Program-made: the position numbers and the translations under genes | Part shown: positions 1 through 7,745 of the stretch, in pieces | Position numbering within the stretch: position 1 is the stretch's first letter | How the letters are laid out: the number at the start of each line of letters is the position of its first letter | Assembly: GCA_934096295.1 (NCBI GenBank) | Contig: CAKOLL010000004.1 | Span: 1-64,000, forward strand | Length of the DNA: 64,000 nucleotides | Source of the DNA: an uncultured Bacilli bacterium | Lineage (GTDB): Bacteria > Bacillota_I > Bacilli_A > RF39 > UBA660 | Reading direction: 5' to 3' | The notes under the pieces: generated by a model | The model's input: only the letters and a program-made list of their open reading frames with translations | Databases searched by the model: none | Told to the model about the DNA's origin: nothing

Positions 1-74
1 ATTGAATCTGTCTATTATTTTTACAAAATAAAAGACAAATAAGTAAAATTTCTACCTATTTGTCAACAGTCTGA

Positions 75-93
75 AATGAGATTTAGTCTCATT
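75..93 (-). terminator. weak hairpin at the 3' end of the Ig-like protein gene
   Basis: AATGAGA and TCTCATT form a 7-bp stem with a 5-base loop, overlapping the stop codon of the minus-strand gene. No good U-tract follows, so this is at best a weak terminator. Confidence 0.3.
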
Positions 94-1531
94 AATTTCC
101 TGTTTCATTTACCATAGTGCTATTTTTAGGATATTCATTTAGAATTTGAAATCCTGTATAGCCTTTTGTTTGATATAAAGTTTGAATTTCAGAATAGTTT
201 GTTGGAAAGTTTCCACCATTTTCACTATTTAATTTATCTATTGGAAGATCTGTTGATATTGTTAATGTTAGATTTGCATCATCATAAATGGCATTACCTG
301 TTATGCTATCAAATGTAATTGTAGTATCTTTGTTACCTACCACTTGGTTATATTCATCTAAGCTAGTAAATTTGTAAACATAATCTCTTCTAGCAACATT
401 TAAGAATAGAAAATCAGTTCTTGCGATTGGGAATATATCTTCGATTGTTTTAGTAGCAGAATAATTCATTACTTCTGTTTCACTTGTTGAACAATCTAAA
501 TATAAGAATACATCTTCACTTGTTACATAAAGTTCGGCAGTATATGTTGCTTCATTGCCATTATCATCTGTTGCCACAATTTCAACTTTATATGGGCCTC
601 CGGCTGTTTGTAAATATGTGTTAACCTCTTGTTCATTTTTAAATGATGTTTTACAACTTGATGGGTCTGTACAACTTTTTACAAAATCATCAACGTTAAC
701 TGATGTATTAATTGTTCTAAACACAGTATTTAATTCAACTTGAGGAGCCGTTTTATCTGTTACAATTACTGTTGCTTCATATGTTTTATCCTTACATTTG
801 ATAATAACTTTATAATTTCCTGGTTGTGTTGAATCAACATTATTGCTATCTACGCTACATAAACTTGTGTTTCCAGATATATTAGTGGCATAACTATTAA
901 CATCATCTGGAACAATGTCACCGATTCCTAAAGTAATCTCTTTTGGTGTTAGCTTAACGGAATTGCTTCTGTTTAGAAAATAATATACTCCGAATGCTAC
1001 CCCAGCGATTAAAACTAATATTAATAAAACAAATAATACTTTACTCATTGGTTTACTTTTCTTTTCATTTGATGATGGTGGAAAAGCCCCGATATTTACA
1101 TCTTTTGTAGGATTTTGATTAGGAAAATTCATGTTTTTTCTACCCACAGTATTTCCCATTAAATTATCCATACCAACTTGATTTTCAGTTCCTGGAATTG
1201 GTTGTGCAACTGGTTCTGGTGTTGGTGCTGGTGCTTGATTTATTCCTCCGCTACCTAATGGGTCGAGATTTATATTACTATTCGGTTCAATTGTCGGATT
1301 CGTTGCAGGTGTTACATTTTGGGTAACGTTTACAGGAGTTGGATTAATCACAGGTTCTCCAGGTGTATTTGGCATTGGTGTTGGAGTTGGAATTGCATCA
1401 ATATTTTCCACATTTGGTATAGTTTGGGGAGCTACATTTTGATTAGTATTATTCAAAGTTGTTGCTCCAAGTGTTGTTGCCCCAAAACCAACTTGCTCAT
1501 TATTCATATTATTTGGATTTTGTCCATTCAT
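92..1531 (-). CDS. membrane-anchored protein with Pro/Asn-rich cytoplasmic tail and extracellular Ig-like domain
   Basis: The 479-residue protein has a low-complexity Asn/Pro/Thr-rich N-terminal region (about residues 1-155), a single membrane segment (about 165-186) and an extracellular part of about 290 residues. The first part outside the membrane resembles a bacterial Ig-like/DUF5011 fold: it reads KLTPKEITLGIGD and later DKTAPQVEL, the usual linker between such domains. The rest (about 340-479) I do not recognise. With no signal peptide and a positively charged stretch before the membrane segment, an N-in/C-out topology is expected. The ATG at 1531 has an AAGGGG ribosome site and its own promoter, so it is probably monocistronic. 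A role in cell-surface architecture is inference. Confidence 0.8.
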   Translation of the reverse strand: MNGQNPNNMNNEQVGFGATTLGATTLNNTNQNVAPQTIPNVENIDAIPTPTPMPNTPGEPVINPTPVNVTQNVTPATNPTIEPNSNINLDPLGSGGINQAPAPTPEPVAQPIPGTENQVGMDNLMGNTVGRKNMNFPNQNPTKDVNIGAFPPSSNEKKSKPMSKVLFVLLILVLIAGVAFGVYYFLNRSNSVKLTPKEITLGIGDIVPDDVNSYATNISGNTSLCSVDSNNVDSTQPGNYKVIIKCKDKTYEATVIVTDKTAPQVELNTVFRTINTSVNVDDFVKSCTDPSSCKTSFKNEQEVNTYLQTAGGPYKVEIVATDDNGNEATYTAELYVTSEDVFLYLDCSTSETEVMNYSATKTIEDIFPIARTDFLFLNVARRDYVYKFTSLDEYNQVVGNKDTTITFDSITGNAIYDDANLTLTISTDLPIDKLNSENGGNFPTNYSEIQTLYQTKGYTGFQILNEYPKNSTMVNETGN

Positions 1532-1559
1532 TTTATCAGCCCCTTTATGCTATAATACA

Positions 1560-1588
1560 ATTATACATTTATCTTTAATAATTTTCAA
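1560..1588 (-). promoter_or_regulatory. sigma-A promoter of the Ig-like protein gene
   Basis: On the minus strand TTGAAA (1583-1588) and a perfect TATAAT (1560-1565) are 17 bases apart. The -35 box lies inside the last codons of murD. Confidence 0.7.
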
Positions 1589-2909
1589 CTATTTTTTTAA
1601 ATTCATTTCCACGGTCTTCAAAGTGTGGATATTGATCTTGACTTGATGCTCCTGGGGAAAGTAAAACAATTTCATCTTTGTTTATATTATTTTTTAGATA
1701 CTCCATGGCAGTACTTAAGTTATATCCTTTAAAGCATGGTATATTTAAACTTTTGGCATATTCATAAACCATGTCTGTTACCTCACCTATTGCATAAATG
1801 TACTTTACATTTTTTATGTATTCATCTAATTCATGATAATCTTGATTTCTATTTAAGCCCCCCAAAATAAGATGAATTGGTTTATCAAATGTTTTTAGAG
1901 CTGTAATCGTAGATGTTGGATTAGTTGATTTTGAATCATTGTAAAAGTCAACACCTTCATAATTTCTTACAAACTCTAAACGATGTTCTACACCACCAAA
2001 ATTTTTTAAAAACTCTTTTACTTTTTCTATATCTAAACCAAACTCTTGACAAACTAATAAAGCAGCCATAATATTTTCATAATTATGTATACCTTTTAAC
2101 TTAATGTCATCAATTGATAAAACAAAGTTATTATCTAAATATATTTCTTTATTTTTTAAATAAGCATTTGCTTCTTCATTATTATTACTACTGAAATACT
2201 TTTTGTGTGATAAAATATTTTTACTTACTTCTAAAGCATCAATATTTTCATCATTAATAATTGCGATATCTTTGTCTGTATGTTTATTAAATATTTTAGC
2301 TTTAGTCATTTTATAATGTTCATATGTTCCATGATAATCTAAGTGAGTTGGACAAATATTTGTAAGAACACTTATATCAGTTTTAAAATCATGTATATCA
2401 CATAGTTGATGATCACTTATTTCTAATAATAAAATGTCACCATCTTTAACTTCTGATACTAAATGTGCTAGAGGTGTTCCAATATTTCCTCCGAGAACTA
2501 CATTTTTTCCTAAACATTTTAACATATTGTAAATAATTGTTGTAGTGGTAGTTTTTCCATTTGAACCAGTTACCCCGATTATTTTTATGTTTTTAGGCAA
2601 GAAATGATAAGCCACCTCAAGTTCATTTTCAACACGAAGATTTAGTTCTTCACATTTCTTAATTAAAGGACTTGTTGACATAATAGCAGGATTTTTAATT
2701 ATTATATCCCATGATGAATCTATTAAATCAAGTTGATTTTTAGTTATTATTACTTTTATATTTAAATTACTCAACTCTTCTTTAACTGAATCTTCTAATT
2801 CATTTAAATCTGTTATGGTTATATCATTATTTCTATTTGCTAAGAGTCTAGCAACAGCAATACCACTTTTGGCAGCCCCGAGGATTAGTATTTTTTTATT
2901 TTCATACAT
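1575..2909 (-). CDS. murD: UDP-N-acetylmuramoyl-L-alanine--D-glutamate ligase (MurD)
   Basis: This cytoplasmic enzyme adds D-glutamate to UDP-MurNAc-L-Ala using ATP, the second amino-acid step of peptidoglycan precursor synthesis. The three Mur-ligase domains are visible: an N-terminal Rossmann-like part starting ILGAAKSGIAVA, the ATP loop GVTGSNGKTTTTT, and the C-terminal NDSKSTNP and SPGASSQDQYPHFEDRG motifs. Its 444 residues match the family. I place the start at the ATG at 2909, because the upstream GTG (2918) is part of the AGGTG ribosome site. The gene has its own promoter and is not in an mra/dcw cluster here, unlike many Firmicutes. Confidence 0.95.
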   Translation of the reverse strand: MYENKKILILGAAKSGIAVARLLANRNNDITITDLNELEDSVKEELSNLNIKVIITKNQLDLIDSSWDIIIKNPAIMSTSPLIKKCEELNLRVENELEVAYHFLPKNIKIIGVTGSNGKTTTTTIIYNMLKCLGKNVVLGGNIGTPLAHLVSEVKDGDILLLEISDHQLCDIHDFKTDISVLTNICPTHLDYHGTYEHYKMTKAKIFNKHTDKDIAIINDENIDALEVSKNILSHKKYFSSNNNEEANAYLKNKEIYLDNNFVLSIDDIKLKGIHNYENIMAALLVCQEFGLDIEKVKEFLKNFGGVEHRLEFVRNYEGVDFYNDSKSTNPTSTITALKTFDKPIHLILGGLNRNQDYHELDEYIKNVKYIYAIGEVTDMVYEYAKSLNIPCFKGYNLSTAMEYLKNNINKDEIVLLSPGASSQDQYPHFEDRGNEFKKIVENY

Positions 2910-2925
2910 TTTAATCACCTAATTA

Positions 2926-2954
2926 ATTATATTATTTTCTTAAAAAAAAAGCAA
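2926..2954 (-). promoter_or_regulatory. sigma-A promoter of murD, overlapping the upstream terminator
   Basis: TTGCTT (2949-2954) and TATAAT (2926-2931) are 17 bases apart on the minus strand. The -35 box is made of the last bases of the preceding terminator stem plus the start of its U-tract. Confidence 0.6.
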
Positions 2955-2971
2955 TATTTTCAGAATATTAC
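2942..2971 (-). terminator. intrinsic terminator of the DUF3419-like gene
   Basis: On the minus strand an 8-bp stem (GTAATATT/AATATTGC) is followed by nine U. The stop codon of the upstream gene lies in the stem. Confidence 0.8.
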
Positions 2972-3729
2972 TTAGTTCTTTTATAGGTTAAGACAAAATT
3001 TTCTTTTGTAAACTCACTTCTTTTAACTGGTGGTACAGAAGAAATTTCAAATCCTAAATCTACAAATTCAGTAACCTCATGAGTATAATTCCATGAATAT
3101 AGAGCTTGAATTACCTCAGCATTTGCTTTTTTTAAAAGGCACTTAAATTCTATAGGTTCAAAACTTAACCAATGATAAATGTTTGATAAAAGCATTAAAT
3201 CATAATTACCACTATTACTTCGTAAGAAATCTTCAAAACTTTGTTGATAAAAATTTGGTAAAGAAATGTTTCTTAATTTTCCTTGTAATTTATAATAATC
3301 TTCTTCATTCATATATGGTATATATCTTTTATACTCATCTAGTTTAAATAAAGATGACAATTGACTATTAATTATTATACTAGAAAATTTTATTCTTAAA
3401 AATGATAATTTATCAAAATATGATTTAACATCGTTAGGTAAGGATTCTCTAAGATACTTGTAAACTTTTAAATTATCTATTTTAGATACTATAAAAAAAT
3501 CTATAAAGTCTTGATAACTTAAATGTTTTATTGCCATAAATTTTAAGACAAAATAGTACCAACTAATTTTATTAATATCTATGACATCCACATTTTTTGC
3601 ACCATTTAATATAGCTGTAAAATATTGGTCTCCACTACCTAATATTGATAGAATATTTGCATTATCCATTTTATATAATCTAGGATACACTGCTACAAAT
3701 TCGTTTGTAAAATTATAAACCTTATCCAT
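2968..3729 (-). CDS. DUF3419-like protein, methyltransferase-type fold
   Basis: A 253-residue soluble protein. Residues about 24-55 read NILSILGSGDQYF, then GAKNVDVIDIN, which resembles motif I (SAM-binding glycine loop) followed by the acidic end of strand 2 in class I methyltransferases. The wording is closest to the DUF3419 family, which includes the BtaA-type 3-amino-3-carboxypropyl transferases. The C-terminal LLSNIYHWL also suits that fold. Substrate unknown. The ATG at 3729 follows a GGAGG site. It has its own promoter and terminator between spoIVA and murD, so it is probably a single-gene transcript. Confidence 0.7.
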   Translation of the reverse strand: MDKVYNFTNEFVAVYPRLYKMDNANILSILGSGDQYFTAILNGAKNVDVIDINKISWYYFVLKFMAIKHLSYQDFIDFFIVSKIDNLKVYKYLRESLPNDVKSYFDKLSFLRIKFSSIIINSQLSSLFKLDEYKRYIPYMNEEDYYKLQGKLRNISLPNFYQQSFEDFLRSNSGNYDLMLLSNIYHWLSFEPIEFKCLLKKANAEVIQALYSWNYTHEVTEFVDLGFEISSVPPVKRSEFTKENFVLTYKRTK

Positions 3730-3753
3730 ACAAAACCTCCGAAAGTAACATGT

Positions 3754-3782
3754 ATTCTATCATTTTTAAAACTGAAAAGCAA
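3754..3782 (-). promoter_or_regulatory. sigma-A promoter of the DUF3419-like gene
   Basis: TTGCTT (3777-3782) and TAGAAT (3754-3759) are 17 bases apart on the minus strand. As at murD, the -35 box overlaps the end of the upstream terminator. Confidence 0.55.
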
Positions 3783-3800
3783 TAGCTAAATAACTATTGC
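3775..3800 (-). terminator. intrinsic terminator of spoIVA
   Basis: GCAATAG/CTATTGC stem on the minus strand, then UUUU. The last spoIVA codons and the UAG stop are within the hairpin. Confidence 0.65.
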
Positions 3801-5264
3801 AATTAAAGTATTTGATCCCTTATTAACGATTTTTGAAACCGTTTCTTTAAGTTTATATCTTGTGTTATCTGGCATCATACTTAGTTTAGCCTGTATTCCT
3901 TCTTGGACAATAGCTTCTAAGCTTCTACCAAATATTTCACTTTTCCAAATACTTGAAGCGTCATTTTCGTAATCTTTCATTAATCTATCAATTAATTCTT
4001 TAGATTGAATTTCGCTACCTATGATGGGTTCAAAAGTAGACTCTACATCAACTTTTAACATATGTATACTTGAAGCGACAGCTTTAAGTTTAACGCCATA
4101 CCTGCTTCCTTGTTTTACTAGTTCAGGTGTCTGTAGTTTTAATTCTCTAATCCCTGGGTAAACTATTCCGTAGCCAGTACTTTTGGCCATTTTAATAGCC
4201 CCTTTTAGAGAGTCCATTTCTTCTTTATCTTCGGCATAATTAGCAAATATTTTAAGAAGTCCTGCTTTAGTAGTTACCATGTCTCCCATTAGATTTTTAA
4301 GTGTCTCAGTGTATAATTCATTTGAACTGTCGAGTGTTATGGTAACAGTTCCTGTGGATGCATCGAGTTCAGATATAAAGGAGTTATTAATATATTCTGA
4401 TTCTTTGAAGTGTTCCAAGATATAATCCACATCTTTGACTTTTTCTACACTTATAACACTTTCTCTAATTTTTTCAATATAATGTTGTTTAATCTCATTG
4501 GTGTTTGGTAAAACATGGACCCATTCAGGTATAGAAACTTTGATGTCTAGAACAGGAAATTCATATAGTGCTGTTTTTAAAATTTCCATAATTTCTTTTT
4601 CATTCATCAGTTCTGCACTTATTGGCATGACCGGAACATCATAAGTATCCATTAAACTTCTAGCTAGTTCTTGAGTCTCAGTATTTGTAGGGTGAATACT
4701 GTTCAATATAACTATAAATGGTTTTCCAATATTCTTTAATTCACTAACTACTTTTTCTTCTGCTTCAAGATAGGATTCCCTCTTGATTTCGCCGAATGAA
4801 CCATCTGTTGTGACAACAATTCCTATTGTTGCATGATCTTTGATGACCTTCTCTGTTCCTATTTCGGCCGCTTCTACGAATGGAATCGCATCCTCGAACC
4901 AAGGACTTTTTACCATCCTAGGATTTCCTTCTTCATCAACAAAACCATTAGCATCTGGAATGACATAACCTACACAATCAACTAACTTGATGCTTGTTTC
5001 GAACTCGTTGACAGTTATTGTGGCACCATTACTTGGCACAAATTTAGGTTCTGTGGTCATAATTGTTTTTCCTTGTGCGCTTTGAGGTATTTCATCTAAA
5101 CATCTTTTCTTTTCATATTCATCTGTTATATTTGGTACAACAAGATTTTCAATGAATCTTTTAATGAATGTTGATTTACCTGTACGAACAGCTCCGACTA
5201 CTCCTAAATAGATTTCACCATTCCCACGCTTGGCTATTGATGATATAATTTTTTCTTTTTCCAT
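3786..5264 (-). CDS. spoIVA: stage IV sporulation protein A, spore-coat basement ATPase
   Basis: SpoIVA is made in the mother cell and polymerises, driven by ATP, on the forespore surface as the base layer of the spore coat. The 492-residue length equals that of the Bacillus subtilis protein. Walker A is GAVRTGKST near residue 24, the family-typical GIVVTTDGSFGEI follows near 150, and DCVGYVIPDANGF is the Walker-B/switch segment. The C-terminal half is conserved to the end. The start ATG follows a GATGGTGG site. A sigma-E-like promoter lies 30-60 bases upstream. This gene is strong evidence that the organism sporulates or descends from spore formers. Confidence 0.96.
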   Translation of the reverse strand: MEKEKIISSIAKRGNGEIYLGVVGAVRTGKSTFIKRFIENLVVPNITDEYEKKRCLDEIPQSAQGKTIMTTEPKFVPSNGATITVNEFETSIKLVDCVGYVIPDANGFVDEEGNPRMVKSPWFEDAIPFVEAAEIGTEKVIKDHATIGIVVTTDGSFGEIKRESYLEAEEKVVSELKNIGKPFIVILNSIHPTNTETQELARSLMDTYDVPVMPISAELMNEKEIMEILKTALYEFPVLDIKVSIPEWVHVLPNTNEIKQHYIEKIRESVISVEKVKDVDYILEHFKESEYINNSFISELDASTGTVTITLDSSNELYTETLKNLMGDMVTTKAGLLKIFANYAEDKEEMDSLKGAIKMAKSTGYGIVYPGIRELKLQTPELVKQGSRYGVKLKAVASSIHMLKVDVESTFEPIIGSEIQSKELIDRLMKDYENDASSIWKSEIFGRSLEAIVQEGIQAKLSMMPDNTRYKLKETVSKIVNKGSNTLIAIVI

Positions 5265-5293
5265 AATCCACCATCTTTCATTTTTCTATTGTA

Positions 5294-5323
5294 ATCGTAT
5301 GAATGGTAGTCTTTAATTATTAC
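5294..5323 (-). promoter_or_regulatory. possible sigma-E promoter of spoIVA
   Basis: Minus-strand GTAATAA and CATACGAT are 15 bases apart, close to the mother-cell sigma-E pattern. spoIVA is sigma-E-controlled in Bacillus, which supports the call; the match itself is short. Confidence 0.45.
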
Positions 5324-5375
5324 AAATTAATTTAAAAGATAGTTATTATCCACGGTGTAAGCATTAAATGTTGTA

Positions 5376-5489
5376 ATTTCTATGGGCTATAAATATTAAC
5401 TGGCCTTGTTTTATATGTTTTCTTATAGTTCCTATTATGTTAATAAATTGTTTGAGTATTTTTTAATATAAATAGCCCGCATAGAAAAT
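5376..5489. other. long-range inverted repeat between the secreted-protein gene and spoIVA
   Basis: The arm at 5376-5390 (ATTTCTATGGGCTAT) is complementary to 5472-5489, with only a 2-base bulge and one extra base, across about 80 bases. No U-tract follows on either strand, so it is not a simple terminator. It lies upstream of the presumed spoIVA promoter and would be in the 3' region of the secreted-protein transcript or in a separate RNA. Confidence 0.4.
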
Positions 5490-5516
5490 TTTTCTGATGG
5501 TGAGTACCAAATATTC

Positions 5517-6341
5517 TTAGGCTGTGTAATCAAGGGCGATTGATACTCCTTGCATTCCATCATAATGGTTTTGAACAGCTGTAGCAAAATTAATAACTTC
5601 TCCGTAACCGTTATGGCTTATAGTGTACGATTTAGATTGTGCTAAGGTTACGTTAGTTGCTGCATGTTGATAGCTTCCGTATACGGTTGCCCACTTTGTT
5701 GTTGCTCTTACCATTGCTGTGATGTAACATTGATATGTATTGGCTGCATCAACCAGATTCATAGATATCCCAAATCCATTAGATGCTTTTACCATATTTG
5801 TCCCATTATTGGAATAATCTACGTATCCAACATCACCATTCTTATAGATGTATCCTTGAGTTCCTTCTTGTGTTCCTTCAACAATTGTTGCATCGTCTGT
5901 TCTCATGGCAAAAACATCATAAGATTTTATATAAGGTGATATTAGCCATAATATTGTAACGTCAATCCAATATGCATTGGTTCCTGACTTCATAGCAGAT
6001 ATATCAATATTCTTATAAGTTGTTGTATGTGATGTAGATTGAGTTGCAAGAATATTATTTGCGGCATTTGTTGCTTCTTCTTTGCTGACTTCCGTTGTTG
6101 TAGTTCCATTAGTTGTTTCTGTTACCCTATAATATTTGCTCACTTTTTTATTATGTTCGAGGTCAGTCGATAAAAATTTTTGAGCATCTTCATCACTCAT
6201 AGCTGAAATTCTAAAATCATTAAATACTAATTTTAATCTGTTGTATTCTGCTTCAGTTAATGTAGCACCTCTAACATTAGTTATTAAAAATGCGCTAAGC
6301 ATTATTGTTAGTGCAATAATACTTTTTTTCAAGCTGTTCAA
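5517..6341 (-). CDS. secreted protein of unknown function upstream of spoIVA
   Basis: About 274 residues starting with a clear signal peptide (KKSIIALTIMLSAFLITNVRG). The mature protein has a charged helical N-terminal part (about 28-85), a Thr/Ser-rich linker and a C-terminal part rich in aromatic and small residues (WIDVTILWLIS, YQCYITAMVRATTKW). I recognise no family. I favour a TTG start at 6341, five bases after AGGAGG; the in-frame GTG at 6347 is inside that ribosome site. No clear terminator separates it from spoIVA. A sequence GATACGAT upstream resembles the spoIVA -10 region, so expression during sporulation is possible but unproven. Confidence 0.7.
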   Translation of the reverse strand: MNSLKKSIIALTIMLSAFLITNVRGATLTEAEYNRLKLVFNDFRISAMSDEDAQKFLSTDLEHNKKVSKYYRVTETTNGTTTTEVSKEEATNAANNILATQSTSHTTTYKNIDISAMKSGTNAYWIDVTILWLISPYIKSYDVFAMRTDDATIVEGTQEGTQGYIYKNGDVGYVDYSNNGTNMVKASNGFGISMNLVDAANTYQCYITAMVRATTKWATVYGSYQHAATNVTLAQSKSYTISHNGYGEVINFATAVQNHYDGMQGVSIALDYTA

Positions 6342-6424
6342 TTGCACCTCCTTCCTGTTCCGAATTCATCGTATCAAACTTTGTCGAAAAAATAAATAGA
6401 AAATCACGGGAGTTGCAATTCTCT

Positions 6425-7636
6425 TTATTGGAGAATTTGTTTTATCTCACGATAAGCCCTGAGCACTTGGTTAAGATCACTACGATAATTAACACATTCA
6501 CCAACAAAACATTCTGTTTTATTTGTTGGTACATCATATCTTAAGTGCATAGTTAAAACACTCTTTTCATTAGTAATACGTAAACATATTCTTTTCATAT
6601 CAGGATAAAAGGAAATGTTTTTCAGATTATTTTTATCCAATCTTTTTGTTTCAACTCTTTGTGTATTTGGTTTGAAATAAATTGTAGTATTTTCATCCAC
6701 AACTTTTGTATATAAATCTTTTTCTTCATCGTAATCATAACCTAAAACCTCAAGTTTGTTTTTAGAATTTGCTTTACTACTTGCTTTTGCTGTTTTCTCT
6801 AGATTTACATCATGCAAAAAATGAGACAAACCTTCAACTGGTAGGCTCATTGTCTCATATACACTTTTTTTAATATATTCCTTATAGGATAATTTATTAT
6901 TGTTATATTTTTCTTTAAAAGTTATTTGGCATTCATAATTATAAGTATTATCATTTTCGTCTTTAGTTTGAATTGTTAAATATAAATTTCTTTTAATACT
7001 TTCAATAGTATCCTTGCTTAATAAGTCTGAACCTGATTTGTTTTCTTCAATGTATATGTTGTTAAGGTTATTTGCTTTATATAGAACTTTTTTGTCTCCG
7101 TTTACATATGTGTAGAGTTCAAGTTCTATTTCAATTGGTTCATATTCAATTTTTTTAATTGAAATATTTTCTAGTGTTATGATATTTATAGATTTTGTTT
7201 GGAAAAAGTATCCATGATTTAAGTAAATGTTTTCACTATCATATTTTAAGCTATATATTTTTACAGAATTGAAATTATTTATAAAATAAATTAGTAATAA
7301 AATGAACATTAAGATGAAACCTATAAGGAAGATGTTGTGTAAAACATAATTTAGTACTTTACCAATTTTTCTTTTAAGATTCCCAAGTCCATCAACAAAT
7401 TTCTTTTCAGATTTAATTAATAAACTTGGAGATATCTCTAACTTTTTACATATATTTCTTATTTGACATAAGTCTGGTACAGTTGTGCCGTTTTCCCATT
7501 TTGAGATTGTTCTATCGGATACACCAATTATTTCTCCGAGATCTTTTTGAGTTAAATTTCTTTCCTGTCTAATTTGAAAAATTGTATTAGCAAATTCTGT
7601 GCTTTTTACAATTTCCTTCGTTTCTATCTTTTTCAT
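6425..7636 (-). CDS. membrane-tethered XRE-family transcriptional regulator
   Basis: Residues about 15-70 form a classic XRE helix-turn-helix (IRQERNLTQKDLGEIIGVSDRTISKWENG). One membrane segment follows (about 100-122, LIGFILMFILLLIYFI), then some 280 residues expected outside the cell with no family I recognise. This arrangement, a cytoplasmic DNA-binding head with an external sensor region, suggests one-component signalling across the membrane. The start ATG follows GGTGG. It is divergent from the serine hydrolase gene, and a 12-bp palindrome lies between them, so that gene is a likely target along with its own promoter. Confidence 0.8.
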   Translation of the reverse strand: MKKIETKEIVKSTEFANTIFQIRQERNLTQKDLGEIIGVSDRTISKWENGTTVPDLCQIRNICKKLEISPSLLIKSEKKFVDGLGNLKRKIGKVLNYVLHNIFLIGFILMFILLLIYFINNFNSVKIYSLKYDSENIYLNHGYFFQTKSINIITLENISIKKIEYEPIEIELELYTYVNGDKKVLYKANNLNNIYIEENKSGSDLLSKDTIESIKRNLYLTIQTKDENDNTYNYECQITFKEKYNNNKLSYKEYIKKSVYETMSLPVEGLSHFLHDVNLEKTAKASSKANSKNKLEVLGYDYDEEKDLYTKVVDENTTIYFKPNTQRVETKRLDKNNLKNISFYPDMKRICLRITNEKSVLTMHLRYDVPTNKTECFVGECVNYRSDLNQVLRAYREIKQILQ

Positions 7637-7671
7637 ATTTCCACCATTTCCATTTTACCACATATTACCAA

Positions 7672-7683
7672 ATAATGCATTAT
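7672..7683. promoter_or_regulatory. perfect palindrome, candidate operator
   Basis: ATAATGCATTAT is a perfect 12-bp palindrome in the divergent region, six bases from the -35 box of the serine hydrolase promoter. It is a plausible site for the adjacent XRE regulator; this is inference. Confidence 0.45.
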
Positions 7684-7688
7684 AAAAT

Positions 7689-7717
7689 TTGACAAAAAAG
7701 CATAAAGTTAATATAAT
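7689..7717 (+). promoter_or_regulatory. consensus sigma-A promoter of the serine hydrolase gene
   Basis: TTGACA (7689-7694) and TATAAT (7712-7717) with 17-base spacing match the consensus exactly. An AAGGAGG site and ATG follow within 30 bases. Confidence 0.9.
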
Positions 7718-7745
7718 AAACCTAAATTTTTAAGGAGGTAATAAA

